A stretch of DNA of 64,000 nucleotides from Candidatus Pacearchaeota archaeon (GTDB lineage Archaea; Nanobdellota; Nanobdellia; Pacearchaeales; GW2011-AR1), in NCBI GenBank assembly GCA_038874355.1, contig JAVZCO010000001.1, forward strand, positions 1 through 64,000. The letters run 5' to 3'. How positions within the stretch are numbered: position 1 is the stretch's first letter; each line of letters opens with the position of its first letter. Made by a program: the position numbers and the translations under genes. This document shows positions 43,572 through 52,760 of the stretch, one piece after another. The notes beneath the pieces are model-generated. The model was not told the DNA's origin, made no database searches, and saw only the letters and a program-made list of their open reading frames with translations.

Positions 43572-44129
43572 TTATTCACTAAAAATTTGTGCTTGAAATT
43601 TATAAAGTTCAAAACCTTTTTGTTGCCACGTTCCTTTTGGCAAACCCGCTTTATCACATAAAGCTTCTAAAAATTCTATCTTGTTTAGGTTTAATTCTTT
43701 TGCAACTTGCGGCAGCAGTAATGCACTTCGTGTTAAATATTTGCACATTAATCCGTCCTTTCCTATAACTATTTCTTTTAAACTATTAACTTTAGTCGGT
43801 TTTGTTAGAATAGATATTTCTATTTTGATTTTATCTAACTCGTCTTTTGTTACAGGTAGAAACCTAGGATCATTAAAAGCTGCTTCTTTTGCAGCTTCAT
43901 AAACATTTTTATAGAGATAATTTGTAGCGTAAGGAAAACCTATACATCCTCTTAACTTTCCATTCTTTTTTAACGTTACAAAAATCCCTCTAAATTCCCG
44001 AAAAAGTTTATTTTTTTCTATTTCTAATAGAAGAGTAGGTTTGTTTATATTCAATTCTTCTTCTATTGCTTGTCGTGCTAGTTGTAATAATTTTTTTTGT
44101 TCTTCTAAATTGTATATCTTTTCTTCCAT
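43572..44129 (-). CDS. AMMECR1 family protein (AmmeMemoRadiSam system protein A)
   Basis: The 185-residue protein carries the conserved core KNGKLRGCIGFP (about residues 55-66), AAFNDPRFLPVTKDEL and VGKDGL-like IGKDGLMCKY, ending with LPKGTWQQKGFELYKFQAQIF. The family is widespread but its biochemistry is not settled. Its usual partner, a MEMO protein, is at 3480-4307 about 40 kb away. It follows rpoL by 1 nt and is in its operon. Confidence 0.93.
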   Translation of the reverse strand: MEEKIYNLEEQKKLLQLARQAIEEELNINKPTLLLEIEKNKLFREFRGIFVTLKKNGKLRGCIGFPYATNYLYKNVYEAAKEAAFNDPRFLPVTKDELDKIKIEISILTKPTKVNSLKEIVIGKDGLMCKYLTRSALLLPQVAKELNLNKIEFLEALCDKAGLPKGTWQQKGFELYKFQAQIFSE

Positions 44130-44130
44130 C

Positions 44131-44397
44131 TCATTTTATTGATTTTTTAAATTCATCTAATACCTTATCTAAATCTTTTTCTATTTTCTCTTTCGCATCT
44201 AATAAAGCTTTTTTGGCACTTTTATTAGAAGTTTTTATCTTCAAAATAGGATTTTTTGTTGGATGTTCTTTTCTCCATGCAACAAAATCTACATTATCGT
44301 CTTTTGCCAAATAAACTCTTAGAATTTCCGCAATTGTTGTATTGTCTAATTCCAATTCAATTTCATTTTTTTCTTCCTTTAAATAATTAACTTTCAT
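44131..44397 (-). CDS. rpo11: RNA polymerase subunit Rpo11 (L)
   Basis: The 88-residue subunit pairs with Rpo3 in the assembly platform of archaeal RNA polymerase. DNTTIAEILRVYLAKDDNVDFVAWRKEHPTKNPILKI (split in text, about residues 18-52) follows the family's alpha-motif with a His-Pro turn. Its C-terminal helix is charged. It is the first gene of the rpo11/AMMECR1 unit. Confidence 0.9.
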   Translation of the reverse strand: MKVNYLKEEKNEIELELDNTTIAEILRVYLAKDDNVDFVAWRKEHPTKNPILKIKTSNKSAKKALLDAKEKIEKDLDKVLDEFKKSIK

Positions 44398-44537
44398 CTT
44401 AAATTTTAGAGAATTAACACATTTTTAAATATAACGATTATTATAAATTTAGTAAATTATCTTCTAAAATATCTACAGGTACTTTTTCATCTTAAATATT
44501 TTTATATTATTTATAAGATTATTATTTCTGTTCTTCT

Positions 44538-45416
44538 TTAATTGTTGTTTTCAATTTTTTCGTAGGTATTTCTTTTTTTGAATTTCTTTTTTATCCTTGA
44601 AAAAAAGCTTTCTCTCTTTTTTTTCGGTTCTATTTCTTTTGAACTTTCTTCAAGAATTTCTTTTTTTAGATCTAATATCTCCTTATCTTCTTCTTTTTCT
44701 TCCTTTTTCTTTTTTTCTTTTAACTCTTTATTTCTTCTCCAGATTATATCATTAATTTCCTTTAAGCTTAAATCTTTTTCTGATTTCTTTATTAAATCAT
44801 GCTTTGTTTTTTCTTTCATTTCTTTTTCTAATGATTCTTCTCTTTTTATACTATTTTCTTTTTCTATTATTTCTTTCATTTTTTTCATTTTTTGTAAATC
44901 TCCTATTGTCAAGTTTTTTATTTTATCTTTATCTAATTTCAAGATATAAGAACCTTTTGGAATTTCTTTCTTTATTTCTATAGTTGGAGAAAAACTAATT
45001 TCTTCTTCAGAATAACTCCATTCTTCTCTTATCATCAGAGGCTTTTTTTCCATATAGATTTCTTTTTTGCTATCTATTCTTTCTATTTCTTCTTTTTTTT
45101 CTCCTGTCCAATATTTTTTTGAGGTTATTTCTTCATAATTTTTAGGTTTTCTTAATTTTTCTAAAGTGATTTCTTTACTAATAAAATTTTCTGCTTTTTT
45201 TTCTATTGGTTTTCCTTGCAATTTAGCCATCCTTACTAATCTCTCATAAACTGTATATGGTTTTTCACTTTCTTTTATTTGATTTTCATTTGGCCTTTTT
45301 ACAACAGGTAAATTTTCTCTTTTAGAACATATATAACAACATTTTATTATCTCTTTTCCATAAATAACATCTAAAAATTCTTCATCTTTTTTTCCACAAA
45401 AATAACATTCTTTCAT
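44538..45416 (-). CDS. Hypothetical protein with N-terminal Cys motif and long coiled coil
   Basis: The 292-residue protein starts CYFCGKKDEEFLDVIYGKEIIKCCYIC, a likely zinc-binding knuckle of the CxxC type. A conserved-looking segment PYTVYERLVRMAKLQG follows, then an acidic middle and a C-terminal half that is almost pure Lys/Glu-rich coiled coil ending in a basic stretch (KKRESFFSRIKKKFKKR). A scaffold or RNA-binding role is possible but unproven. A leaderless start from ATTTAAAT at 45438-45445 separates it from the operon upstream. Confidence 0.7.
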   Translation of the reverse strand: MKECYFCGKKDEEFLDVIYGKEIIKCCYICSKRENLPVVKRPNENQIKESEKPYTVYERLVRMAKLQGKPIEKKAENFISKEITLEKLRKPKNYEEITSKKYWTGEKKEEIERIDSKKEIYMEKKPLMIREEWSYSEEEISFSPTIEIKKEIPKGSYILKLDKDKIKNLTIGDLQKMKKMKEIIEKENSIKREESLEKEMKEKTKHDLIKKSEKDLSLKEINDIIWRRNKELKEKKKKEEKEEDKEILDLKKEILEESSKEIEPKKKRESFFSRIKKKFKKRNTYEKIENNN

Positions 45417-45464
45417 TTTAAAAAATAATAAATTACATATTTAAATATTATTATTTTTTTATAT

Positions 45465-46151
45465 TTAAAATTTATCCTTTTTCTTTAATTCATTTTGTAC
45501 TACTTCTTCCAATTCTTGTAAATTAATCATCTCAGTTACTTTTATTTTTTCGTTTATAAGTATAGTTGGTAGCTCTGTTATATTATATCTATCGAGCAGA
45601 ATATCTACACTTGTTAAATTATTATCACCTGCAATAGGAATTAAGATTATCTTATCACCATATTTTTGTTTTAATTCTTCTAATAGTTTAGAATAAACAT
45701 TTTGTTTTGCTCTTTGATCAACAGACGGATTATTATAGTCATATAAATAAACTATGTTTATGTAGCTAGAATTACATTTTTCTTTTATTCTTGCACTATT
45801 TAACCAAAATAATGTTCTTAAAAAATCAAATTTCCTATGTTCTAATTTAATAATATCTGAAATTTTACTAGATTGTTCATATTTTGAAAGTAATTTTGCA
45901 TCTTCATATATTTTATCTAAAAAGAAAATATTTTTTTCTTCATAAAAATTACAGTTATCTATTTCAAAATAGTTAAGTAATTGGGATTGAAGATTTATAT
46001 CATTCATATTTATTTCTGAAATTAAATATAACTTATAAGCAGAAGTATTTCTAATATTTTCTATAGTAAAACCAATAAAAATTCCAATTAAAAAAACCAT
46101 AATTGCAAATAAGAAAGCATATAAAAAAACTATTTTTTCATTTTTTACCAT
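45465..46151 (-). CDS. Membrane-anchored thioredoxin-fold protein without CxxC
   Basis: The 228-residue protein has an N-terminal helix (about residues 8-30), a helical region with one Cys in the DNCNFYE segment, and a C-terminal thioredoxin-like domain. That domain reads YVYDYN-like strand, then KIILIPIAGDNN and ITELPTILINEK with the cis-Pro. No CxxC is present, so redox catalysis is unlikely. It overlaps the glycosyltransferase start-side gene by 7 nt, implying coupled translation. Confidence 0.75.
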   Translation of the reverse strand: MVKNEKIVFLYAFLFAIMVFLIGIFIGFTIENIRNTSAYKLYLISEINMNDINLQSQLLNYFEIDNCNFYEEKNIFFLDKIYEDAKLLSKYEQSSKISDIIKLEHRKFDFLRTLFWLNSARIKEKCNSSYINIVYLYDYNNPSVDQRAKQNVYSKLLEELKQKYGDKIILIPIAGDNNLTSVDILLDRYNITELPTILINEKIKVTEMINLQELEEVVQNELKKKDKF

Positions 46152-47362
46152 TTTATATCTTTTTTTATTATTTTATAAAATGAAACAAGTAAAACTGTTG
46201 GATATATTGATAGATATAAACATAAGTAGATAAGAAGGTTAAAAAAGCTTTTCTTTATACCAGGATTAATAACCCTTAAACCTATTAGAGTGAAATATAG
46301 GCCTAAAAGAAAAACAATAATTCCAAAAAAGTTTAGAACAGTAACTGTTATGTAAATATCATTCATAGTTAATATAGGTACAGAAGAAACTTTACTTAAA
46401 TAAGTTATTTTATAAATTAATATTAACTTTCTAATCAACAAATAAAAAAAAACACTTAATCCGAACAAACCTAAAAACATAGATATACTAAACAAAGGAA
46501 TAATAAAATATCCTAAACTCCCTCTTTTAAGAAGATATCCTTTATATTTAATTAAAGTCTGAATTCCTCCAATATCCCATCTTATTCTTTGTCTCCACCA
46601 TCTTTTCATATTATTTGGGACAATTGTATATGTTCCTGCTGCCAAACACATCTTAATTTTGTATCCATTTTTTATAAGTCTCCAAGTTATTTCTACATCT
46701 TCTGTTATATTTTTTGTGTCAAATCCCCCTACTTTAATTAGAGCAGATTTTCTATACATACTTAAAGCACCTGGAGTTACCCAAATTCCATCTACAAATT
46801 CTAATAGCTTTCTAGAAAATGCTATCATAGCATATTCTGCAGCTTGTAATCTCTCTAATAATTTCTCTTTATTTTTTACTAAAATTCTTCCTGTTACACT
46901 TGCCACTTTTTTATCATCAAAAAGACCTACCATTTTTCTTATAGCATCTTCACAGATGTAACTATCAGCATCTAATATTAACACTAATTCTCCTTTCGCT
47001 ATTTTTATTGCTTGATTTAAAGAATCTGCTTTTCCAGAATTTTTTTTATCTAAAAGTTTAACTAATTTTTCTTTTTTTATAATATTCTCTACTATTTTTT
47101 TTGTATTGTCTGTTGAACCATCGTTAATTACTATAATTTCTTTTATATTATCATAATCGGATTTTAATACATGCTTAAGTGTTTCTTCTATAGAATCTTC
47201 TTCATTATAAGCTGGTATTAAAACAGAAACACTATATCTTTTGTTAGATTTCGGATAAAAAAACATTTTTTCTTTGTTCCTAATATAAAGGATTATAAAA
47301 AAAAAGAAAAAATATAAAGAGATAAACATATAGGTTAAGTATATTTTTGGTAAAATTTCCAT
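46145..47362 (-). CDS. Membrane glycosyltransferase, GT2 processive type
   Basis: The 405-residue protein has a N-terminal helix (about 5-27) and a GT-A domain: VLIPAYNEEDSIEE, INDGSTDNTKKI, the metal-binding LILDADSYI, ITEDVEITWRL and the processive signature RQRIRW (about residues 257-262). Two to four C-terminal helices follow. It resembles cellulose synthase and poly-GlcNAc synthase catalytic subunits, so it probably makes or exports a surface polysaccharide. It is cotranscribed with scpB and the thioredoxin-like gene. Confidence 0.88.
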   Translation of the reverse strand: MEILPKIYLTYMFISLYFFFFFIILYIRNKEKMFFYPKSNKRYSVSVLIPAYNEEDSIEETLKHVLKSDYDNIKEIIVINDGSTDNTKKIVENIIKKEKLVKLLDKKNSGKADSLNQAIKIAKGELVLILDADSYICEDAIRKMVGLFDDKKVASVTGRILVKNKEKLLERLQAAEYAMIAFSRKLLEFVDGIWVTPGALSMYRKSALIKVGGFDTKNITEDVEITWRLIKNGYKIKMCLAAGTYTIVPNNMKRWWRQRIRWDIGGIQTLIKYKGYLLKRGSLGYFIIPLFSISMFLGLFGLSVFFYLLIRKLILIYKITYLSKVSSVPILTMNDIYITVTVLNFFGIIVFLLGLYFTLIGLRVINPGIKKSFFNLLIYLCLYLSIYPTVLLVSFYKIIKKDIKW

Positions 47363-47366
47363 TTTA

Positions 47367-47969
47367 TTATTCCTTTTTTATTTCTTTAATTTCTCTAATC
47401 TCTCCTTCTCCAACATCGTTAGGATTTATTGAAAAATAATTATAAAATTCTTCATTTAAACTTAATTCTAATGTATGGCCTAATTTTTTTGATTTTATTA
47501 AATTTAATTGCAAAAATTTTTTTATATGATCATATGCTTTATTTCCTCTTATTTTTACTACTACACTTTGCTTTATTGGTTGTTTATATGCTATTAAAGC
47601 TAAAGTTGCTTGCTCAGCTTTACTAAATTCAGAACTTCCTGAAACAAGTTTTTCTGTTATTTTTTGGTATTCCTGCTTAACATCCATCTTCCATAAATCA
47701 TTTCTCTGTAAAATAATTATTGCTCTATCCTCTTTTTCATATTCTTCTTTTAATTTCGCCAAAAGAATCTTTAAAAGAATTGGATTAATATTCGTTAACA
47801 TAACTAATTCTTGAATACTTAACCATCTGGCTGAAACAAACAAAGCTGCTTCTAATTTCCTTAAATACTCTTTTTCTCTAATTTCATCAATTTCTATTTT
47901 TCCTTTTTCAATTTCTTTCTTTGCTTCTTCTTTTGTTGATTCTTCTTTTTCTTTTTTCTTTTCTTCCAT
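47367..47969 (-). CDS. scpB: Segregation and condensation protein B
   Basis: The 200-residue protein has tandem winged helices: LRKLEAALFVSARWLSIQEL near residue 33 and LALIAYKQPIKQSVVVKIRGNKAYDHIKKFLQLNLI near 120. This is the ScpB pattern. ScpB binds the SMC-ScpA complex in chromosome compaction; scpA and smc are not in this window. A charged N-terminal 30 residues precede the domain. It lies between aRF1 (11 nt) and the glycosyltransferase. Confidence 0.9.
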   Translation of the reverse strand: MEEKKKEKEESTKEEAKKEIEKGKIEIDEIREKEYLRKLEAALFVSARWLSIQELVMLTNINPILLKILLAKLKEEYEKEDRAIIILQRNDLWKMDVKQEYQKITEKLVSGSSEFSKAEQATLALIAYKQPIKQSVVVKIRGNKAYDHIKKFLQLNLIKSKKLGHTLELSLNEEFYNYFSINPNDVGEGEIREIKEIKKE

Positions 47970-47980
47970 TTTTATTATTT

Positions 47981-49069
47981 TTATTGTATATCGAATCTTA
48001 AAATAGCTCCATAACCTTTAGTTAGATTATAAAATTGTTCTCCTTCTTCTGTTTCTGTTGATATTATTTCAATTTTAGCGGATATAGATTCTGCTTTTTT
48101 TTGCATTTCTATTATTTCTTCTTTTTTTAATTTTTTACTTAATAGTAAAGTGTCTACAGCTCCATAATTAATTGCTTTATATATATTTTCTTTTCCATAA
48201 ATAGCTTTTTTTCCTTTTCCTATCATTTCAAAAAAAGATTCTACCAATTTTTTTTCTTTTGTTATCTCTTGTTCTGCAATAACATCTTTACTTGATTCTA
48301 CTAATAATTCTATTCCATGTTCATCAGCATAACCTAAATCTTTAACAGCAATTATCTTTTCTTTTAAGGAAGTGATTAACTGGCCTTCTTTTAAAAAATC
48401 TTCCTTAGTTGGAATAGGGCCACCGATCATAATTCCTTTTAAATTAGGTATGTTGAGATAAAGCTCTTTCATTGTATCTGCTATTCTTCTAAAAAATTCT
48501 TTTGCTAAACCTTCTGTTATTCTATGAAATCTTTGAGCAGATTGGCCGCCTGCTCTTATCTTACTTGGAACACCAGAGGTTATCTTTCTTAATATTTTTA
48601 TTTGTTTTCCTTCTAATAAACCAAAAGTTGCTTCTTTTCTATCTAGAACAACTAAACCATAAACCTCTTTTGCTTCTAACATTTCTTTTAATGGCTGGAT
48701 AACAAATTCTTTATCACACCTATACAATCTTACTTTTAATGGCTGTGGAGGTTCTATAGCCCATAGTTTAATATTATTTTGACCTTCTGTTTCAGAAATA
48801 TTCCCACAATAAATAGCTAATCCATTATCGGGTGTTTTTTTATATAATTTTAATTCTCTTATTATACTTTCTAATGCATCTATAACATTTTTCCTTGTTG
48901 TTTTACTTTTTATATTATCTGCTGTAGATTTTTCTGCTTCTAATTGATCTGCAACAATATGTATATTTGCTCCTGCTGGTATCAAAACAGAAATAAGTTC
49001 TGTATGTCTTCCTTTAATTTTATTTAATTCTTCTAAGATTGATTCAAGTTCGTATAAAGATATTGACAT
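47981..49069 (-). CDS. prf1: Peptide chain release factor aRF1
   Basis: The 362-residue factor ends translation at all three stop codons. The NIKS motif lies at residues 52-55 (stop-codon recognition), and GGQ near 174 in AGGQSAQRFHRI (peptidyl-tRNA hydrolysis). The C-terminal domain is shorter than in typical archaeal aRF1, which has about 410 residues. A leaderless start from TATA box ATTTATAAAT (49090-49099) makes it the first gene of a minus-strand operon. Confidence 0.96.
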   Translation of the reverse strand: MSISLYELESILEELNKIKGRHTELISVLIPAGANIHIVADQLEAEKSTADNIKSKTTRKNVIDALESIIRELKLYKKTPDNGLAIYCGNISETEGQNNIKLWAIEPPQPLKVRLYRCDKEFVIQPLKEMLEAKEVYGLVVLDRKEATFGLLEGKQIKILRKITSGVPSKIRAGGQSAQRFHRITEGLAKEFFRRIADTMKELYLNIPNLKGIMIGGPIPTKEDFLKEGQLITSLKEKIIAVKDLGYADEHGIELLVESSKDVIAEQEITKEKKLVESFFEMIGKGKKAIYGKENIYKAINYGAVDTLLLSKKLKKEEIIEMQKKAESISAKIEIISTETEEGEQFYNLTKGYGAILRFDIQ

Positions 49070-49103
49070 GTTTTGAAATAGTTAATTATATTTATAAATT
49101 TAG

Positions 49104-51473
49104 TTAAAGAAATTCTACCTTGAATTTTCCTTCTTTTATTTCTTTAGCATTAACTACTGCTTTAAAATCATTAAAACAATTTTCAATTAATTTTTTGTCT
49201 TCTTTTGGTAAAGTTAAGATAATTTCTGCTTTTACAGATTTCTTAGCTAAACTTTTTTCTTGCCTTATTTTACTTATAATTTCCAATATTTTATCAAAAT
49301 TTTCTTCATCATTTTTATTACCTTTTATTTTTATTTTTTTAGGCCATTTAGTTATATGTATTGATTTTTCTTTTTCATATTTTTTAAAATATTTTTGATA
49401 AATATATTCTGTAACAAATGGTGTTATAGGAGCCATTATTTTTATTATTGTTAATAATCCATTATATAAAGAAAAATAAGCGGATTCTTTTTCATGTTTT
49501 GTCCCATTATAAATTCTATATTTAACTATTTCTAAATAATTATCACAAAAAACTCTCCAAAAAAAATTTTCTGTTAATAATTTTACTTGAGAATAACTAT
49601 AATTTTCAAAATTTTTTGTTGTTTTTTCTATTAACAAATTTAATTTGTTTAGGAATAATCTATCTATATAATTTAATTCTTTTGGTTTTTTTATATATTT
49701 TAGATTCATAAAAACAAATTTGCTTGCATTTATTATTTTTTTAATAAATTTCATTCCTGCAACTAAATCTTTTTCTTGATATTCTACATCTTCCCCTAAT
49801 TTAGAAGAAGCCGCCCAAAATCTTAAAGCATCTGCACAATATTTTTTTAAAACATCTTCAGGTTCAACAATATTTCCTTTACTTTTAGACATTTTCTCTC
49901 TTCCTAATGTAACAAAACCAGATATAATTACATCTCTAAATGGTTTTTTATTATAATGCAGATGACTTTTTACAACTGTATTAAAAAGCCAAAAAGTTAT
50001 TATTTCTGATGCCTGTGGCCTTAAAGACATTGGAAATAATTTATCTTCTATTTCTTTTGGCATTTTTTCTACTGCTAATCTAGGAGTTAAAGAAGATGTA
50101 AACCATGTATCTAAAACATCTTTTTCTGGTTCAAAATCAGAAGAATTACATTTAATACATCTCTTTTTCGGTTTTGATTTTAATGGATCTACAGGTAAAT
50201 CTTTTTCTTCTGCTAAAATAATTTCATTACAATTTTTACAATACCATATAGGAAAAGGAACACCAAAAAATCTTTGTCTTGATATAAGCCAGTCCCATTG
50301 CAAACCTTTTATCCAATTAATATATCTATTAATCATAAAGTCGGGATACCATTTTAATTCTTTTCCCCATTTTATCATTTCATTTTTCAAATCAAGATAC
50401 TTGACAAACCATTGTTTTGTTTTAATAAATTCTATCTCTGTTCCGCATCTTTCATGAACCTTAACTTCATGTTCTATTGGTCTTTGTTCTACCAACAAGT
50501 TTTCTTTTTTTAAATCTTCTAAAATTTTTTCTCTTGCTTCTTTTATTGTCATTCCAGAATATCTCCCACATATATTAGACATTCTTCCATCTTTTTTTAT
50601 TGCTTCTTTTATTTCTAAATTATAGGCTTTTTGCCATTCCATATCTGTTTGATCACCAAAAGTACAACACATTACTATTCCTGTTCCTTTTTCAATTTCA
50701 GCTCTCTTATCTTCTAGAATAGGAACTTCAAAATTGAATAAAGGAACTTTTGCTTTTTTTCCTTTTAGATGTTTATATCTTTTGTCTTGTGGATTATAAA
50801 ATACTGCAACACAAGCCGGTAATAATTCTGGTCTTGTGGTATCTATTGCAACATCTTCATTTTCTACTTTAAATAGTATTCTATTAAAATAAGTTTTGAC
50901 TTTTTTATCTTGGCATTCTACCTGAGAAATCCCTGTTTCACAAACAGGACACCACATAGAAGGAGCATCTCTTCTGTAAACTCTTCCTTTTTTATAAAGA
51001 TCAATAAAACTCCATTGAGATATTCTTCTAGAATTATCATCTATAGTAGAATAGATTATATTCCAATCACAACTTATTCCTATTCTTTTCCAATCTTGAA
51101 TGTACAAAGGTATTAATTTATTTTTTAATGTATCTAAACATAATTTTATGAAATCTTCTCTTGAAATATCTTTTGCTCTTATATTATACATTTTTTCTAT
51201 TAATCTTTCTGTTGGTAATCCATTATCATCTGTTCCAAAAGGATAAAATATCTCATAACCATTCATTCTTTTATATCTAACAATAAAATCTTGTTGAGAA
51301 TAAGAAAATGCATGGCCCATATGCATCCTTCCAGAAACTGTAGGTGGGGGTGTATCTATAGAAAATATAGGTTTTTTTGTTTTTTTATTGAATTTAAAAA
51401 TATTATTTTCTTCCCAAAATTTTAATATATTTTGTTCTTCTTTTGTTGAATTATATTCTTCCTCAATTTTCAT
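49104..51473 (-). CDS. valS: Valyl-tRNA synthetase
   Basis: The 789-residue class I synthetase has DTPPPTVSGRMHMGHAFSY (HIGH motif, residues about 40-58), editing-domain segments TTRPELLPACVAV and GTGIVMCCTFGDQTDMEW, and KMSKSKGNIVEP (KMSKS, near 530). Cys pairs in the middle (YCKNC...CIKC) form the zinc site. It ends VNAKEIKEGKFKVEFL without a long coiled-coil tail. It is leaderless from a TATA box near 51499. Confidence 0.96.
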   Translation of the reverse strand: MKIEEEYNSTKEEQNILKFWEENNIFKFNKKTKKPIFSIDTPPPTVSGRMHMGHAFSYSQQDFIVRYKRMNGYEIFYPFGTDDNGLPTERLIEKMYNIRAKDISREDFIKLCLDTLKNKLIPLYIQDWKRIGISCDWNIIYSTIDDNSRRISQWSFIDLYKKGRVYRRDAPSMWCPVCETGISQVECQDKKVKTYFNRILFKVENEDVAIDTTRPELLPACVAVFYNPQDKRYKHLKGKKAKVPLFNFEVPILEDKRAEIEKGTGIVMCCTFGDQTDMEWQKAYNLEIKEAIKKDGRMSNICGRYSGMTIKEAREKILEDLKKENLLVEQRPIEHEVKVHERCGTEIEFIKTKQWFVKYLDLKNEMIKWGKELKWYPDFMINRYINWIKGLQWDWLISRQRFFGVPFPIWYCKNCNEIILAEEKDLPVDPLKSKPKKRCIKCNSSDFEPEKDVLDTWFTSSLTPRLAVEKMPKEIEDKLFPMSLRPQASEIITFWLFNTVVKSHLHYNKKPFRDVIISGFVTLGREKMSKSKGNIVEPEDVLKKYCADALRFWAASSKLGEDVEYQEKDLVAGMKFIKKIINASKFVFMNLKYIKKPKELNYIDRLFLNKLNLLIEKTTKNFENYSYSQVKLLTENFFWRVFCDNYLEIVKYRIYNGTKHEKESAYFSLYNGLLTIIKIMAPITPFVTEYIYQKYFKKYEKEKSIHITKWPKKIKIKGNKNDEENFDKILEIISKIRQEKSLAKKSVKAEIILTLPKEDKKLIENCFNDFKAVVNAKEIKEGKFKVEFL

Positions 51474-51548
51474 ATTTATTATAAAGTATAATTATTTTTA
51501 AATCTTCTTTTAGTTAAATTTATAAATAAAAGGAATATTTTATTTAAA

Positions 51549-51704
51549 ATGTCAGATAGAATTAATCTTCCTATAGGAACTGGTGGCTTATTAAGATATG
51601 ACGAAGATTATCCTTCTAAAGTAGTCTTAACTCCAGCTCATGTTATCTTCTTCATCTTAGGAATAATAGGGATATGGATTTTTCTCAAGATATTCTTAAA
51701 ATAA
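51549..51704 (+). CDS. Preprotein translocase subunit Sec61-beta/SecG
   Basis: A 51-residue protein. The cytosolic PIGTGGLLRYDEDYPSKVV is the Sec61-beta signature, and one helix runs VIFFILGIIGIWIFLKIFL. It is the small subunit of the SecYE-beta channel. A TATA box ATTTATAAAT (51518-51527) lies 26 nt before the ATG, supporting this start. It is too short for most gene finders. Confidence 0.9.
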   Translation: MSDRINLPIGTGGLLRYDEDYPSKVVLTPAHVIFFILGIIGIWIFLKIFLK

Positions 51705-51791
51705 ACTTTTTATTATTTTAAAATTATATTTATTTTTGAAATTAATTACTTAAAAGGTAAAATATATTAAGTTATAATTCTTATTTTTATT

Positions 51792-52265
51792 ATGAATGAG
51801 GATAAAGAAAAATTTCTTATTAGCTTAGATAATGCTAAAAAATATTTACAAACAGTAGATCATTTAGTTTATGTAACCTTTCCTTTAATTAAAGAACAAA
51901 GATTACTATTAAAAGCATTAGAAGAATTACAAAATGCTTTAATAAATATAATAAATTCTATTTTACAATATGAAGCTTATAACAAAAAAATAATTATATC
52001 TAAAAATGCTGAAGAAAATTTTAATATATTCAAAAAAATAGCCCCAACTTATAGTATAAGTTTAAATCAGTTAGAAAAAATAATAGAAATATTAAAAATA
52101 ACTGAAAAACATAAAAAGAGTCCTTTTGAATTTATAAAGGATGGTAAAATAGTCATAATGGGAGATAATTTTGAAACAGAAATCTTATCTATAGAAAAAA
52201 TAAAAGAATATATAATAGAAACAAAAGATTTTTTAAGAAAAGTAAGAACAAAAATTAACTCCTAA
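51792..52265 (+). CDS. Helical protein of a MinD cluster, paralogue of the next gene
   Basis: The 157-residue protein has N-terminal helices (SLDNAKKYLQTVDHLVYVTFPLIKEQRLLLKALEE...) and a basic middle. The second part shows FNIFKKIAPTYSIS, then a Lys-rich helix, then IEKIKEYIIETKDFLRKVRTKI. Each of these segments has an equivalent in the 52325-52759 product. The N-terminal part is HEPN-like in pattern, but no catalytic motif is seen. It is the first gene of a three-gene cluster. Confidence 0.65.
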   Translation: MNEDKEKFLISLDNAKKYLQTVDHLVYVTFPLIKEQRLLLKALEELQNALINIINSILQYEAYNKKIIISKNAEENFNIFKKIAPTYSISLNQLEKIIEILKITEKHKKSPFEFIKDGKIVIMGDNFETEILSIEKIKEYIIETKDFLRKVRTKINS

Positions 52266-52324
52266 TTAAGAGAAAGATATAAATATAAGTTAATATTAAA
52301 AATTTTTACTTAAAAAAAGTTAAG

Positions 52325-52759
52325 ATGGAGAAAATATTACAAGAAAAAATTTCAGCAGATCATCTGTTTTATGTTAGCTTGAAGTATACAAAAACAACAG
52401 ATGTAATTTTGAATTTATTAGAAAAGTGGAAAAATATTATAGAAATCTCATTAGAAAAATTATTAGAAAAAGCTAAAAAAAAGAATATAATAAAAAATAT
52501 TCCTCATGTTCCTAAAATGAAAATAGATGTTTGTAAGAAAATTTTTAAAAAAAATACAAACATTATAGAAGCAATAAATCTATTAGAATTTCTAAAAAAG
52601 ATTCCGGTTATAGAAAAAATTAGAGAAAATGAATTTAGAAAAAATGTTGCGGTTAAGATTTTACATAAAGGTGAATGGATAACAATTGATATAGAAAAAT
52701 TGGAAGAATATAATGAAATAATAGAAAGATTTATAAGAGAAGTCAAACAATTTTTATAA
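52325..52759 (+). CDS. Helical protein of a MinD cluster, paralogue of the previous gene
   Basis: The 144-residue protein reads ISADHLFYVSLKYTKTTDVILNLLEKWKNIIE... at the start and KKIFKKNTNIIEAINLLEFLKKI, ending IDIEKLEEYNEIIERFIREVKQF. The order of helices, the aromatic AxHLFYVxxxxTK pattern and the final helix match its neighbour, so these are likely duplicated genes. One nucleotide separates its stop from the MinD-like ATPase start. The function is unknown. Confidence 0.65.
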   Translation: MEKILQEKISADHLFYVSLKYTKTTDVILNLLEKWKNIIEISLEKLLEKAKKKNIIKNIPHVPKMKIDVCKKIFKKNTNIIEAINLLEFLKKIPVIEKIRENEFRKNVAVKILHKGEWITIDIEKLEEYNEIIERFIREVKQFL

Positions 52760-52760
52760 C